A DNA stretch of 64,000 bases from Delphinapterus leucas (Eukaryota; Chordata; Mammalia; Artiodactyla; Monodontidae), in the NCBI RefSeq assembly GCF_002288925.2, contig NW_022098026.1, positions 21,133,190 through 21,197,189 on the forward strand, given 5' to 3'. Under the pieces are notes generated by a model, which worked only from the letters and a program-made list of their open reading frames with translations, was not told the origin of the DNA and did not search any database. Shown here piece by piece: positions 48,864 to 60,399 of the stretch; the first letter of the stretch is position 1; each line of letters begins with the position of its first letter. The position numbers and the translations under genes were made by a program.

Positions 48864-49758
48864 CTAGAGAAGTTCCTTTAGCATTTGCTGTAAAGCTGGT
48901 TTGGTGATGCTGAATGCTCTTAACTTTTGCTTGTCTGTAAAGGTTTTAATTTTCTCCGTGGAATATGAATGAGATCCTTGCTGGGTAGAGTGATCTTGGT
49001 TGTAGGTTTTTTCCCTTTCATCACTTTAATATGTCCTGCCAGTCCCTTCTGGCTTGCAGAGTTTCTGCTGAAAGATCAGCTGTTAACCTTATGGGGATTC
49101 CCTTGTATGCTATTTGTTGCTTTTCCCTTGCTGCTTTTAATATTTTTTCTTTGTATTTAATTTTTGATAGCTCAATTAATATGTGTCTTGGCATGTTTCT
49201 CTTTCAATTTATCCTGTATGGGACTCTCTGCATTTCCTGGACTTGATTGACTATTTCCTTTCCCATGTTAGGCAAATTTTCAACTATAATCTCTTCTTTT
49301 CTCAGACCCTTTCTCTCTTCTTCTTCTGGGACCCCTGTAATTCGAATGTTGGTGCGTTTAATGTTGTCCCCAAGGTCTCTGATACTGTCCTCAATTCATT
49401 TCATTCTTTTTTGTTTATTCTGCTCTGCAGTAGTTATTTCCACTATTTTATCTTCCAGGTCACTTATCCGTTCTTCTGCCTCACTTATACTGTTATTGAT
49501 TCCTTCTAGAGAATTTTTCATTTTTTGTGTTGTTCATCATTGTTTGTTTGCTCTTTAGTTCTTCTAGGTGCTTGTTAAACGTTGCTTATTAAACATTTCT
49601 TGTATTTCCTCCATTCTATTTCCAAGATTTTGTATCATCTTTACTGTCATTACTCTGAATTCATTTTCAGATAGAATGCCTGTTTCCTCTTCATTTGTTT
49701 CGTCTGGTGGGTTTTCACCTTGCTCCTTCATCTGCTGTGTGTTTCTCTGTCTTCCCAT
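48864..49758 (-). pseudogene. L1 ORF1, broken
   Basis: ORF1 encodes the RNA-binding chaperone of L1. It starts at 49758 with MGRQRNTQQMKEQGENPPDE and stays open to 49564. It then loses frame after NKQRLTST, and recovers in other frames with text for a coiled-coil and the RNA-recognition and C-terminal domains. It ends in a TAG at 48864-48866. It cannot make a full protein. Confidence 0.85.
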
Positions 49759-51709
49759 TTTGTTTAACTTACTCTCTTTGGGGTTTCCTTTTCACAGGCT
49801 GCAGGTTCGTAGTTCCCATTGTTACTGGTGTCTGCCCCCAGTGGGTGAGGTTGGTTCAGTGGCTTGTGTAGGCTTCCTGGTGGAGGGGACTGGTGCCTGT
49901 GTTCTGGTGGGTGGGCCTGGACCTTGTCTTTCTGGGGGGCAGGGCCGTGTCCGGTGATGTGTTTTGGGGTGTCTGAGAACTTAGTATGATTTTAGGCAGC
50001 CTCTCAGCTAATGGGTGGGGTTGTGTTCCTGTCTTGCTAGTTGTTTGGCATGGGGTGTCTAGCACTGGAGCTTGCTGGCTGCTGGGTGGAGCTGGGCCTT
50101 AGTGTTGAGATGGAGATCTCTGGGAGAGCTCTCGCCAACTAATATTACATGAGGCTGGGAGGTCTCTGGTGGTCCAATGTCCTCAACTTGCCCTCCAACC
50201 TCAGAGGCTCAGGCCTGACACCAGGCCGGAGCACCAAGACACTGTCAGCCACATGGCTCAGAAGAGAAGGGAGTAAAAAAGAAAGGAAAAAAATATTTTT
50301 TTTAATAAATAAAATAATTAAAATTTAAAAATTATTAAAATAAAAAAATAATAAAAAAGAGCAACCAAACCAATAAAGAAATCCACTAATGGTAAGAAGT
50401 GCTAAAAACTATACTACGATAAACATAAAAATCAGAAAAAAATCAGATGCAGAAAGCAAACCCCAAGTCTACAGTTGCTCCCGAAGTCCACTGCCTCAAT
50501 TTTGGGTTGATTCATTGTCTATTCAGGTATTCCACAGATGCAGGGCACCTCAAGTTGATTGTGGGGATTTAATCCACTGCTCCTGAGGCTGCATGGAGAG
50601 ATTTCCCTTTCTCGTCTGTGTTTGCACAGCTCCTGGGGTTAAATTTTGGTTTTGGCCCCACCTCTGCGTGTAGGTCGCCCTCAGGCTTCTGTTCCCGCCC
50701 AGACAGGGCGGCGTTAAAAGGAGGCTCTGCCTCACTCGTGCCGGGGGCGGGGGAGGGGTACGGTAGTTATAACTGGAATGCGGGGCGAGCCTGCGGCGGC
50801 AGAGGCCAACATGAAATCACAACAGCCTGAGGCGTGCCGTGTGTTCTCCCAGCGAAGCTGTCCCTGGATCACACAACCCTGGCAGCGGTGGGCTGCACAG
50901 GCTCCGGGCGCGGGTGTCTGGATAGTGACCTGTGCTCGCACACAGGATTCTTGATGGCTGCAGCAGCAGCAATAGCGGTTCATGCCCATCTCTGGGGTTC
51001 GAGGTGATAGCGCGGCTCACACCTGTTTCTGTAGCTTGTTTGGGCAGTGCTCTGCCTTCTGTGGGCAGACAGGGAAGGAATCCCCTCTCCTCGCGCACCC
51101 CGACACAATGGTCTCTTGCCTCTTAGGCAGGTTCAGAGTTTTTCCTGGACTCCCTCCCGGCTAGCTGTGGTGCACTAGCCCTCTTCAGGCTGTGTTCATG
51201 CAGCCAACCCCAGTTCTTTCCCTGGGATCTGACCTCCGAAGCCTGAGCCTCAGCTCCCAGCCCCTGTGCGCCTCAGCGGGTGAGCAGACAAGCCTCTCGG
51301 GCTGGTGAGTGCTGGTCAGCACTGATCCTCTGTGCAGGGGTCTCTCTGCTTTGCCCTCTGCACCCCTGTTGCTATGCTCTCCTCCATGGCTCCGAAGCTT
51401 CCCCCCTCCACCACCCGCAGTCTCCGCCCATGAAGGGGCTTCCTAGTGTGTGGAAACTTTTCCTCCTTCACAGCTCCCTCCAGAGGTGCAGGTCCCGTCC
51501 CTATTCTTTCGTCTCTGCTTTTTCTTTCTTCTTTTGCCCTACCCAGGTACGTGGGGATTTTCTTGCCTTTTGGGGAGTCTGAGGTCTTCTGCCAGCGTTC
51601 AGTAGGCGTTCTGTAGGAGTTGTTCCTCATGTAGATGTATTTTTGATGTATTTGTGGGGAGGAAGGTGATCTCCACATCCTGCTCCTCTGCCATCTTGAA
51701 AGTCCCCCC
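49759..51709 (-). promoter_or_regulatory. L1 5' UTR / internal promoter region
   Basis: This 1.95-kb region is GC-rich and has many CpG for intronic DNA, except for an A/T-rich patch at 50270-50420. In L1s the 5' UTR holds the sense promoter and often an antisense one. The first 20 bases carry an aagatggc motif resembling a YY1 site, known to set L1 initiation in human. Activity of this copy is not shown. Confidence 0.7.
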
Positions 51710-51725
51710 TAATGCTTTAATTTTT

Positions 51726-52141
51726 AAAGTAAATTTTAATTTAGACAAAATGTCCTTCATCCAATTTCCAAGTAAATAAAAATCTATAAAGATCTTTTAG
51801 AAACCTTCAAATTAATAATTTGATTCCACAAAACTGCTCTAACCTTAATTAAAAAAAAAACTAACCACAAGCATTTCTTGAATTGTGGATACAGTATAAT
51901 AGAATATTCAAGAAGACCATTAGGCCTTGACTAGTTTTTCAATAAAAAATTGTACAGAATTCAGGAGCCTCCACTTTTCATGCAGGGATGACCCTCAGTT
52001 GGCTTAGGTGGTTAAATGATTCACCAGCTCCAAATAATTGCTTTGGGCATAATACATCTTTAGAGGAAAGGTAAGTTCTTTCCCTCTTTTTCAAGACATT
52101 TTTTGGGTTTATCTTATGTAAGTAAAAAAATAAAGTGAAAA
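51726..52141. other. Intron 2 spacer, no feature recognised
   Basis: Short stretch between the full-length L1 and the next SINE. Confidence 0.4.
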
Positions 52142-52154
52142 AAACTCAGTTTTT

Positions 52155-52375
52155 CTTTTTCTTTTTTTCTTTTTTTTTTTTTTGCGGTACGCGGGCCTCT
52201 CACTGTTGTGGCCTCTCCCATTGCGGAGCACAGGCTCCGGACACGCAGGCTCAGCGGCCATGGCTCACAGGCCCAGCCGCTCCGCGGCATGTGGGATCCT
52301 CCCGGACCGAGGCATGAACCCGCATACCCTGCGTCGGCAGGCGGACTCTCAACCACTGCGCCACCAGGGAAGCCC
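52155..52375 (-). mobile_element. CHR-2-type SINE, short form
   Basis: Poly-T with scattered C (52155-52183), then gcggtacgcgggcctctcac, ending ccaccagggaagccc. It has a perfect 13-bp duplication aaactcagttttt (52142-52154 and 52376-52388). Confidence 0.95.
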
Positions 52376-52389
52376 AAACTCAGTTTTTT

Positions 52390-55300
52390 GTACAACATTT
52401 TTTTCCCAAAATAGCGTTGGCCAGTAAATTAAATTCTTTGAAACTAGGTCAGAGAAGCTCCCAAACAGAATCCCAAATAGACAAGGTGAGGGCAAGCCAA
52501 TTCGAAAAATTTCTTTTAATATTTAAAACTGCCTTTTAAAACTTATCATTGTTACGTGAGAGTTATTCAGACCCAGTGAAATAGTACTGATAAGTTCCAT
52601 GGGATTCCTAAAGATCTTGTAAGCCTTGAAAGATCTTATGAGGTACTTAAATCAGTATAGTTGTGCCTTTTTTCCCTATTTAAAAGAAGCGGAAATGAAT
52701 AAGTTAAAAGGCATTTTCCTAACCCTGACTGCAAATCACAAGCTTGAGGCTGCTTGAAGCCAGCTGGCGTGGTGCCCATTTACAGTAAGTTGTTTACTCC
52801 TTGTCGACCAATCACGCCACAAAGAATGAATGCCTACAGACAGAGTCAGACTGTCTTTTCAAGACAGAGCAATAGAGAGGTTTATAAGCTTTATTAAATT
52901 CTTAGAGGTATTACTTTTAATACTGCTCTAAAATATTATAATCCAGTTTCCATAACCTCAGCGTTTTAAAGTCAAATAACTGCCCCTCAATAGACAATCT
53001 TAAAATAATAGCTTATCAGTGGTGTCCTCTAATCATTTTAAGTACCTTTTAAGTATAACTTTTAAAGGCTACAACATCTATCTTAAAATGGATTTGAACG
53101 TAATTAGACTGAAACCTTTAAATACGCAGTGTTTAGTGTGCAGATCGAGAACAGCACAATAAACAGAACGTCCAGAGGAGGAGTAAAAAACAGGAAAAAT
53201 GAACTCTCATTAACAAGAGAGACGTGGGTAAGAATAGCACGATGATTCAAACAAGTGATTCCTGGTCTGCCCTCAGAAATCATGTTTGCTACTTGGCACT
53301 TGGGAGAGCCTCTTCCCACCCACACTGGCTAGTTTAGGGAAAACCAGGGAGTAATAAACCTTTTTCTTTTGGACCAGACTTGTCTACTATCGCTATTCCC
53401 TGAATGTCTCCCCAAGGTTATCTGCTATCATTGTTATCAGCTGCCATTGAAAAGTTCAGAACCTATCTTTCACTCAGTGTGTTCAATGAATGTTAAAATG
53501 AGTGACAGACATAAAAAGGGAATGTCTCATCAACTAATCCTAGAATCAAGTCACCAACCATTTTGAACAAACCCCAGCTCAAAGGGCCCTAGGAACCAAA
53601 AGTACTTTTAAAGGTGCATATCTGGAGCAAAAAGATGACCAAACACAGAAATGACAGATACCTTCAACAGCCTCTGTGGAAAGAGGACGAAGCTAGTAAG
53701 ACCACAGAAATATCCAAAGCTAACTACTATAAAACAGAAAGAACTATTATGTACGACTTGGCTTCTCTGGCTTCTTCTTACATGCTTCTTGAGTCAATTT
53801 TTCAGTAGGTTCTAGAGACTTACACCTTTTACTGTTAGAGGGCCCTAAACAAATCATTTCATGACAGACATTTTCTAGTTATCTCAGTAATTTTACCTAA
53901 TTTCCAAGCCCAAATGGCAGAGTGAATCATTTTATTAAATGTAGGATTATTTAGGCCCTTGGAGCTAGTATGGGTTGTTTTTTGTCTGTTTGTTTCTCCA
54001 TGTTCTAAGTCCGTTATGCCCAGTAAATTCGGAGTGTTAGTTCCTGCAACCTTTGGTTCTATGATAATAATTCTTCTGCCACGTCTTTAACTTTTTTGGG
54101 TTTCTCAATTTCCATTTCTTTAAAAAAAATCATGTGCAAAGTCTATCAAATAACTTACTAAATCATCCTATACTACTTTCTAAAAAAAATTAGGGGTGGG
54201 GGGTTTAGTGTTAATGATCATCATACTTACGTTAAATTTCTCTTTTAGGAGCCCCAAAAGAGAGAGAACATACACAGAGTACTGGGACTAGTTACAGGTC
54301 AGAGTACATGTTATTTCTAAGATCTCACTAGGGTGTGAGGTTTAAATTAGACTTCACTAGGTAAATAAAATCAAATTCTATCTTTGTTACAATAGTTAAT
54401 ACCTGGAAAGGTGCCAGACTCATGGCCTTGGGAATTATATAGCTTATAAACAGGATTTCAAAATAATGATGAGGCAAAAGTGGTACTTCCTCACTTTCTC
54501 AGTCACTTCTAAACCCAAAGGGCTAACAATCATCAACTATTCATTAAACAGGTTGAAAGTTTTATTTTATATGGGTAATGTATTTCCTAGCACATTTTCT
54601 ACAGGACAGCAAGTTGGTTTGTCAACACAATGATAAGTAGCCTGGTAATAAGATTATGCATAGTATTGACAAAATTCAAATTTAATAGGTTGATGGTTAA
54701 CTATAATTCTTCTATAAATAGTTCCATTTTTCAGATAAATGTCTAACTTTCCCTTTCAATTTTAACCAATGAAAAAAACATAAACAAAAAACAGTTTTGT
54801 TTAACAAAACAACTCTATTCCGCATAAAATTGAGCATCAAAGCACGAGAAAGCTGAAACTGAAGGAAATCAAAAGATGTACATTTTACCTATTAAGTGAA
54901 AAATAATTCTATAATTAAAAAAATTTAAATGAATTCTGTAATCCTCATTTTAGAGCTGAACCAAAGAAGGGCAATGTAGGCACTACAAATAGGGTAATGA
55001 ACTACAAATAGGGTAATGCCATGGGCTTGTTTTCCTCCTTTTCTTCACCTCCCCCACTATTTTTTATATAAGTTTTTCAGAGTAGTACCTTCAAATTAGC
55101 ATTTTTAACCCTCGATAAAAAAGAAAATACTGTGGTAATATATTAGTTGTCCTCACTGAAAAATACATACCTTCATAATTGTAATTTGTCTCTTATATTA
55201 AGGTGGTATGTATTCCTAAGTATCATCTCATCTTCCCCCAAGCCTCACCTTCCCTTAGATAGTTGTTAGACATCCAGAACTAAAGTAGTTCTGAAATTTT

Positions 55301-57957
55301 GGTTAATAGGTAACCAGAAAACCTGAGGTAAACAAGAAAAAACCTTAGTAGATATTTTCTTGAATATCTTTTCAAGCCAAATGAACAGTTCTTCCATCTG
55401 AAAACACCCCAGTTAAGATGCCTTGATCTTTAGGTTATGTGCTGCTGAATAGGAAATTTATTTTCAGTAAAGTATGTCAGGATTTGGCTGAATGGGGCTG
55501 GGCTACAAGGAAATGAAAGTAGACATCTCTTCTCTGCATATCCTCTCTTACCAGCAGCTCTTCCCATTCCCCACCCCAATAAACAAACCATTTATAGAAT
55601 TGTTAAGTTTTGTTCGTTTTACTTTTTTATTCATCCTTTCAAATATTTTGCTGCCATTTTCCAAAAGACATTATTATTTAACATTCAGTATACAGAGAAT
55701 TCTCCATCAGAGATGTTTTTTCTTAATCATATTCAGTGAGACCCATGTTAGTTCAGCAGTGGACAGGTCACAAGAGGACATGAGAAAGGAAGAAAGGCTC
55801 TGGGACACCTGCATTAACAGCAAGTATTCCACACAAGTAAATGATGTAATTTTGAAGAGCGATAGCCTTAATGTCATTTTGATTATGAGTCATGAATATT
55901 GTAGCATCCTCTGAACACTTTAGCCATTACAACCGTCTAATACCTGGTACCATTAAGTATTTCTGAAAGGAACGCTACTGTGTAAATGTTACCAAAGAAG
56001 TCTGAACACAAGAACCTCGTAACTCTGCTCTTTGTCTGTAGTTTTACCTGCTTTAATCCATTTTCCTAAAACAAGAGTTTTCAAGCCCTTAGCTGCAAAA
56101 TGCTTCGTTTTAAAAAGTAACCCTTATGCAGAACCCCCAACACATAAAGCAGGTAGAAGTGATATTATACTGATAAAGCATATTTTATACAAAGTCATAG
56201 TACTCGTCTATATGGGAGCAATCAGATCTGTGAAGCTGTTTTGCTGAAACCAGTAAAACTGAAATTGGAATGCCAGGCTTACCATCAAACGTGTATTTGT
56301 ACTTAAACAGAGTTTGGAAAGCACTGCCCTCAAACTTCACATTGTCTCCACTATCAGCCCCAAGCCTCATTTCCAAACCTCTATCAAACCTTCTTTTCCT
56401 TATAAAAATGAAGCCAGAACTTTAACAAGGCCCACCAAAATCTGGACTGTAGCATATCTCTCACCAGTTTCTTGCAGGAACTGTCTCCCAGTCAGTATGT
56501 TTTCTCAGTGTCCCTCAATATGCCAACTTAAATTCCTTCATTCATTTACTTAACGTGTATGTTCTGAGTGCCTATAATGAACCTCTAGATTTTTGCTTAT
56601 TCTGCCCCTTTTTACCTTAGAATCTTCCTCAATGATCCTCAACAAAAGCTTTCTCCTCTTATTTCCCAAAGTACTCAGTGACTTCTGCCACTCATGAATT
56701 CTGAAGTGATTGCCTTTATTAATTAATGGGCCACACGGTATATAATCAATACTAACAGCGAAATGTACCAAAGTACACAACTGTTTCCTCGGTTTGGATT
56801 TTTAAAAATCAAGCTTTTATTTCTACTAAAGAAAATAAAACCACTTTTGAATTTCAAAATTACAGATTTGCGTTTCATATATTTTATAGGAAAAAGCATA
56901 CATGAATGCATAGTTTAATTTAAGTGGTATGTGTGGTTTCAAGCTTATTCTGTTGAGTAAAAATTTAAAAGCCACAGTGATACTGTGAAAAGCTTACTAG
57001 GTTGCAGAAGAAAACCCACATTTTTCACATACGTGATTAAAGAATAATTATCCAAGGTATTTTTTTATAGCACAATATTTGATCAAAATTTTGGAATATA
57101 AACATTTTTTGAAATATACTAAATGCATGAGTTCTAATCTCTGCCACTAGTTGCAAACTTAGTAAAACTACTTCTAGTGTATTGTATGATTTGGTTTTGA
57201 AAGATGTTTAGATTTTTAAAAATCATTTGTGATAAGTGAAAAGACACGTTTTACAATCCCTAAATCAGCACCATAATTTTTTCTATTTTCAATTAATTTC
57301 ACTAAAGTTACATAAAAATATAATATAACAAATGGCATTTGAAATAAATTTTAAAACCCTAGAACTCTTTCTTCAAAGAAAAGCTTCACTGGAAATGAGG
57401 GATGTAATAAAACCTGGGTAGATTTCTCTGTGTTAGACCCCATCTCCTGGATTTACCACTATAGTTCGTGACAGTTCTTCAGAGCAGTCTGAAAAACACT
57501 ACTAAATCAATCAGTTGCTCAAATACCACCATACAGGTAAAGATGACACTACTACTGAAACTTCTGGATGGTGGGCAGTACCACCATAGAGTGGCTTGAA
57601 ATGTTTGTCAGCTGCTATAAGAATTTTCCAGGTTTCCCAAGAAAAGCAGTTTGGTGGAAAAGGCATAAATATGTACTTTTCAAACAACTGCAACTTCTTT
57701 ACAAAAAAGCTCATTTGTTCCAAAGTTGAACTTGTGACAGTTCAGGACCACTTGTGTAGTAGCCAATATACAAGACGATAGATTGTAAAGTTAAGACCAA
57801 CAGTAAAACAGTTTGCAACAGCTCTAATGCTGGCTTTTGGCGAATATGAATTCGTTTTCCAAACCAAAGGGCCATGATAGTATTTTCCATTTTTCAGAAC
57901 TGGAGAGACTTCAGAGAAAAAACATTTGGCTTTTACAAAAAGCACTTTTAATATAAG
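52390..57957. other. Intron 2 stretch of 5.6 kb with little recognisable repeat
   Basis: This is the longest stretch of the window with almost no named repeat. A possible L2 fragment lies at 56355-56560. A 19-bp tandem duplication is at 54982-55018. A 140-codon plus-strand open frame at 55492-55914 is rich in Leu, Phe and Ser with no domain, flanked by no splice or promoter signals, and I do not call it a gene. Confidence 0.45.
54982..55018. repeat. 19-bp tandem duplication
   Basis: The unit actacaaatagggtaatga is present twice in direct succession, the second copy lacking the last base. No mismatch. Confidence 0.95.
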
Positions 57958-57971
57958 AGAGTGAAATTAGC

Positions 57972-58108
57972 GCTCTGTAATGACCTATATGGAAAAAGAA
58001 TCTAAAAAAGAGTAGATATATGCGTATGTATAACTGATTCACTTTGCTGTACAGCAGATACTAACACAACGTTGTAAATCAACTACACTCCAATAAAAAT
58101 TTTTAAAA
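57972..58108 (+). mobile_element. Very short L1 3' end insertion
   Basis: Only 137 bp of L1 3' UTR (ctctgtaatgacctatatgg to actccaataaaaatttttaa). It has a perfect 14-bp duplication agagtgaaattagc (57958-57971 and 58109-58122). It landed at the edge of the older L1 that follows. Confidence 0.93.
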
Positions 58109-59354
58109 AGAGTGAAATTAGCAAAAATGGTGGAGTAAGGAACTCCAGATTCCACCCCCCCTAGGAGCAAAGAATAAGAAGGCACAAACGGTCAGAACCA
58201 ATGTTTCTGGAACCCTCAAAGGCTTGCAGCAACCCAGACAATGCTTATTCCAACACCCACCCCACCCCCAGCCCCGCCACTGATTCTTGGTTAAGAATAG
58301 CAAACTTTGTGGTGTTTTTAACTTACCTAGTCCCATCTCCTACTCTCCAGCTTAGCAGTAGTCATGAAAATAACAGCCCACATTCCTAGTACCAGAGGTA
58401 GTAAAATGAACCTCATTTGCAAAGAATTCTAATTATTTGTTCTGACCATTCTGGTGGCTCCCTAGAAGACCACCTCAAAAAGAGTGTCTTTATTTTGCCT
58501 AACTCAGACCTGGCTCAGTGCTAAAGTGCTATATTTCAGCGGTAGGGGGCATGGTTGCAATGTGTGGCTGGGGGTGAGGGATTTGTTGGCAATGTTCATG
58601 CTAATGTCTTAGTTTGCTGTTGCTTGAGGTGATGGATAACAGTTGGGGGCAAACAATAAACTAACCAGAAAGCTTAGAAGGAAAGTCTGGAGCTTTGAAA
58701 AGGTCTGACATATTCTGGAAATCTAGAAGGCCAAATGCATGGCTTCAGGAAAGATCTAAGAAGGCCCTAGGATTTCACCTCCTATTGACCTTGAATCTCT
58801 ATGGAAGCTGGAAGTAAAGGCTAAGGCAGAATTGTAAACTCCAGGAGTTAAAAGTTAAAGGCTCACCCTAACATACACACACTGAGCCCCTGGGCAAAGA
58901 TTGGAAATTTTTATTGTTTCCAGATATTTAATAAAAGCACTGTTCAATCATTAATTGACACTAAGCAAATGGAACAGAGACTTCAGGGTCCACAATGGAC
59001 AAAGAATACAACCTTTACAGAATTAGTTCAAACAGTCACTAAACAAACAACATCTACAATACACATCGAAAACAACAAACACTGCAAAGGGGGAAGAAGT
59101 GCCATATTGTAATATTTGAAATATCCAGTTTTCAAAAAAAATTACAAGTCATGCAAAGAAATAAGAAAGTATGGCACATGCACAAAAGAACAGAAGCTGA
59201 CTGAGGAAGCCTAGATGTTGATCTTTCTAGACAAAGCTATTTTAACTGTATTCCATGACATAAAGTAAACTATGTCTAAAGAACTTAAAGTAAAAACAAA
59301 AATGTGTCATTAAATTGAGTAGATTAATAAAGAGATATTATAAAACTGAGCCAA

Positions 59355-60020
59355 ATGGAAATTTTGGAGCAGAAAAGTATAATAACTGAAATGAAAAATT
59401 CACTATTGGGCCTCAAAAGCCGATGTGAGCAGGCAGAAGAATCAGTAAACTTGAAATGGAAAAAACAAACAAACAAAAACACCAAACAAGAGGCTCAGAG
59501 ACCTGTGGGACACCATGAAATACACCAACATATGCATAATGGGAGTCACATAAGGAGGAGAGAAGGGGGCAGCAAGAATATTTAAACAAATAGTGGCCAA
59601 AAATATGCCAAATTTTATGAAAAATATCCAAGAAGCCCAACAAACTCCAAAAGAATAGACGCAAAAAGGTCCACACATAGGCACATCATAAACTATCAGG
59701 AGCTAAAGACAGAATCTTGAAAGCAGCAAGAAAGATGCAACTCATCATGTTCAAGTGATTCTTAATAAGACTAACAAGTGATTTCTCATCAGAAACTATC
59801 CAGGGGCAGGCCAGAAGACAGTAGGATGACTTATTCAAAGTGCTATAAGAATTCAGAGTTAGTCAAGAATTCTGTATCTGGCAACACAATCCTTCAAAAA
59901 TGAAGGAGAAATTAATACATTCCCAAATAACAAAAACTGAAGCAGTTCATCATTAGCAAACCTGCCCTCCAGCAAATGCTAATGGGAGTTCTTCAGGCTG
60001 AAATGAAAAGACACTATACA
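59355..60020 (+). pseudogene. Old L1 ORF1, decayed
   Basis: A short open block at 59355-59585 (MEILEQKSIITEMKNSLLGL) looks like a coiled-coil ORF1 start. After it, the text continues in other frames with stops through an RNA-binding-like region up to about 60020. It is non-functional and only roughly bounded. Confidence 0.55.
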
Positions 60021-60399
60021 GTAACTCAAATACACATGAAGAAATAAAGTACACAAGGAAAGGTAACTACATAAGTAAATGCACAAGACAGTGTAAATGT
60101 ATCTTTTGTTTATAACTCCTTTTCCCTTTCTTATTGAAAAGACAACTGCATCAACAGTAATTATAAATCTAGGTGGACAGGCACAAAATATATAAAGATG
60201 AAATCTGTAACAATAACAATCTAATATAGAGATATATAGAGACTATGTAATCTCCAGGGCAACCGGTAAGAAAATAACTCAAAAAATAGAGTAAAAGAAA
60301 TGACAAGCGAATTAAAATTATCACACTAGAAAACTTTAATACAAAAGAAGATAGTAATGGAGGAACTAAGGAACAAAAGAGTCCTCCCTGCCAATAATT

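Noticed and set aside
55492..55914. 140-codon plus-strand open frame
   Set aside because: The composition is Leu/Phe/Ser-rich, with no recognisable domain and no splice or promoter context. Open frames of this size occur by chance in 64 kb.
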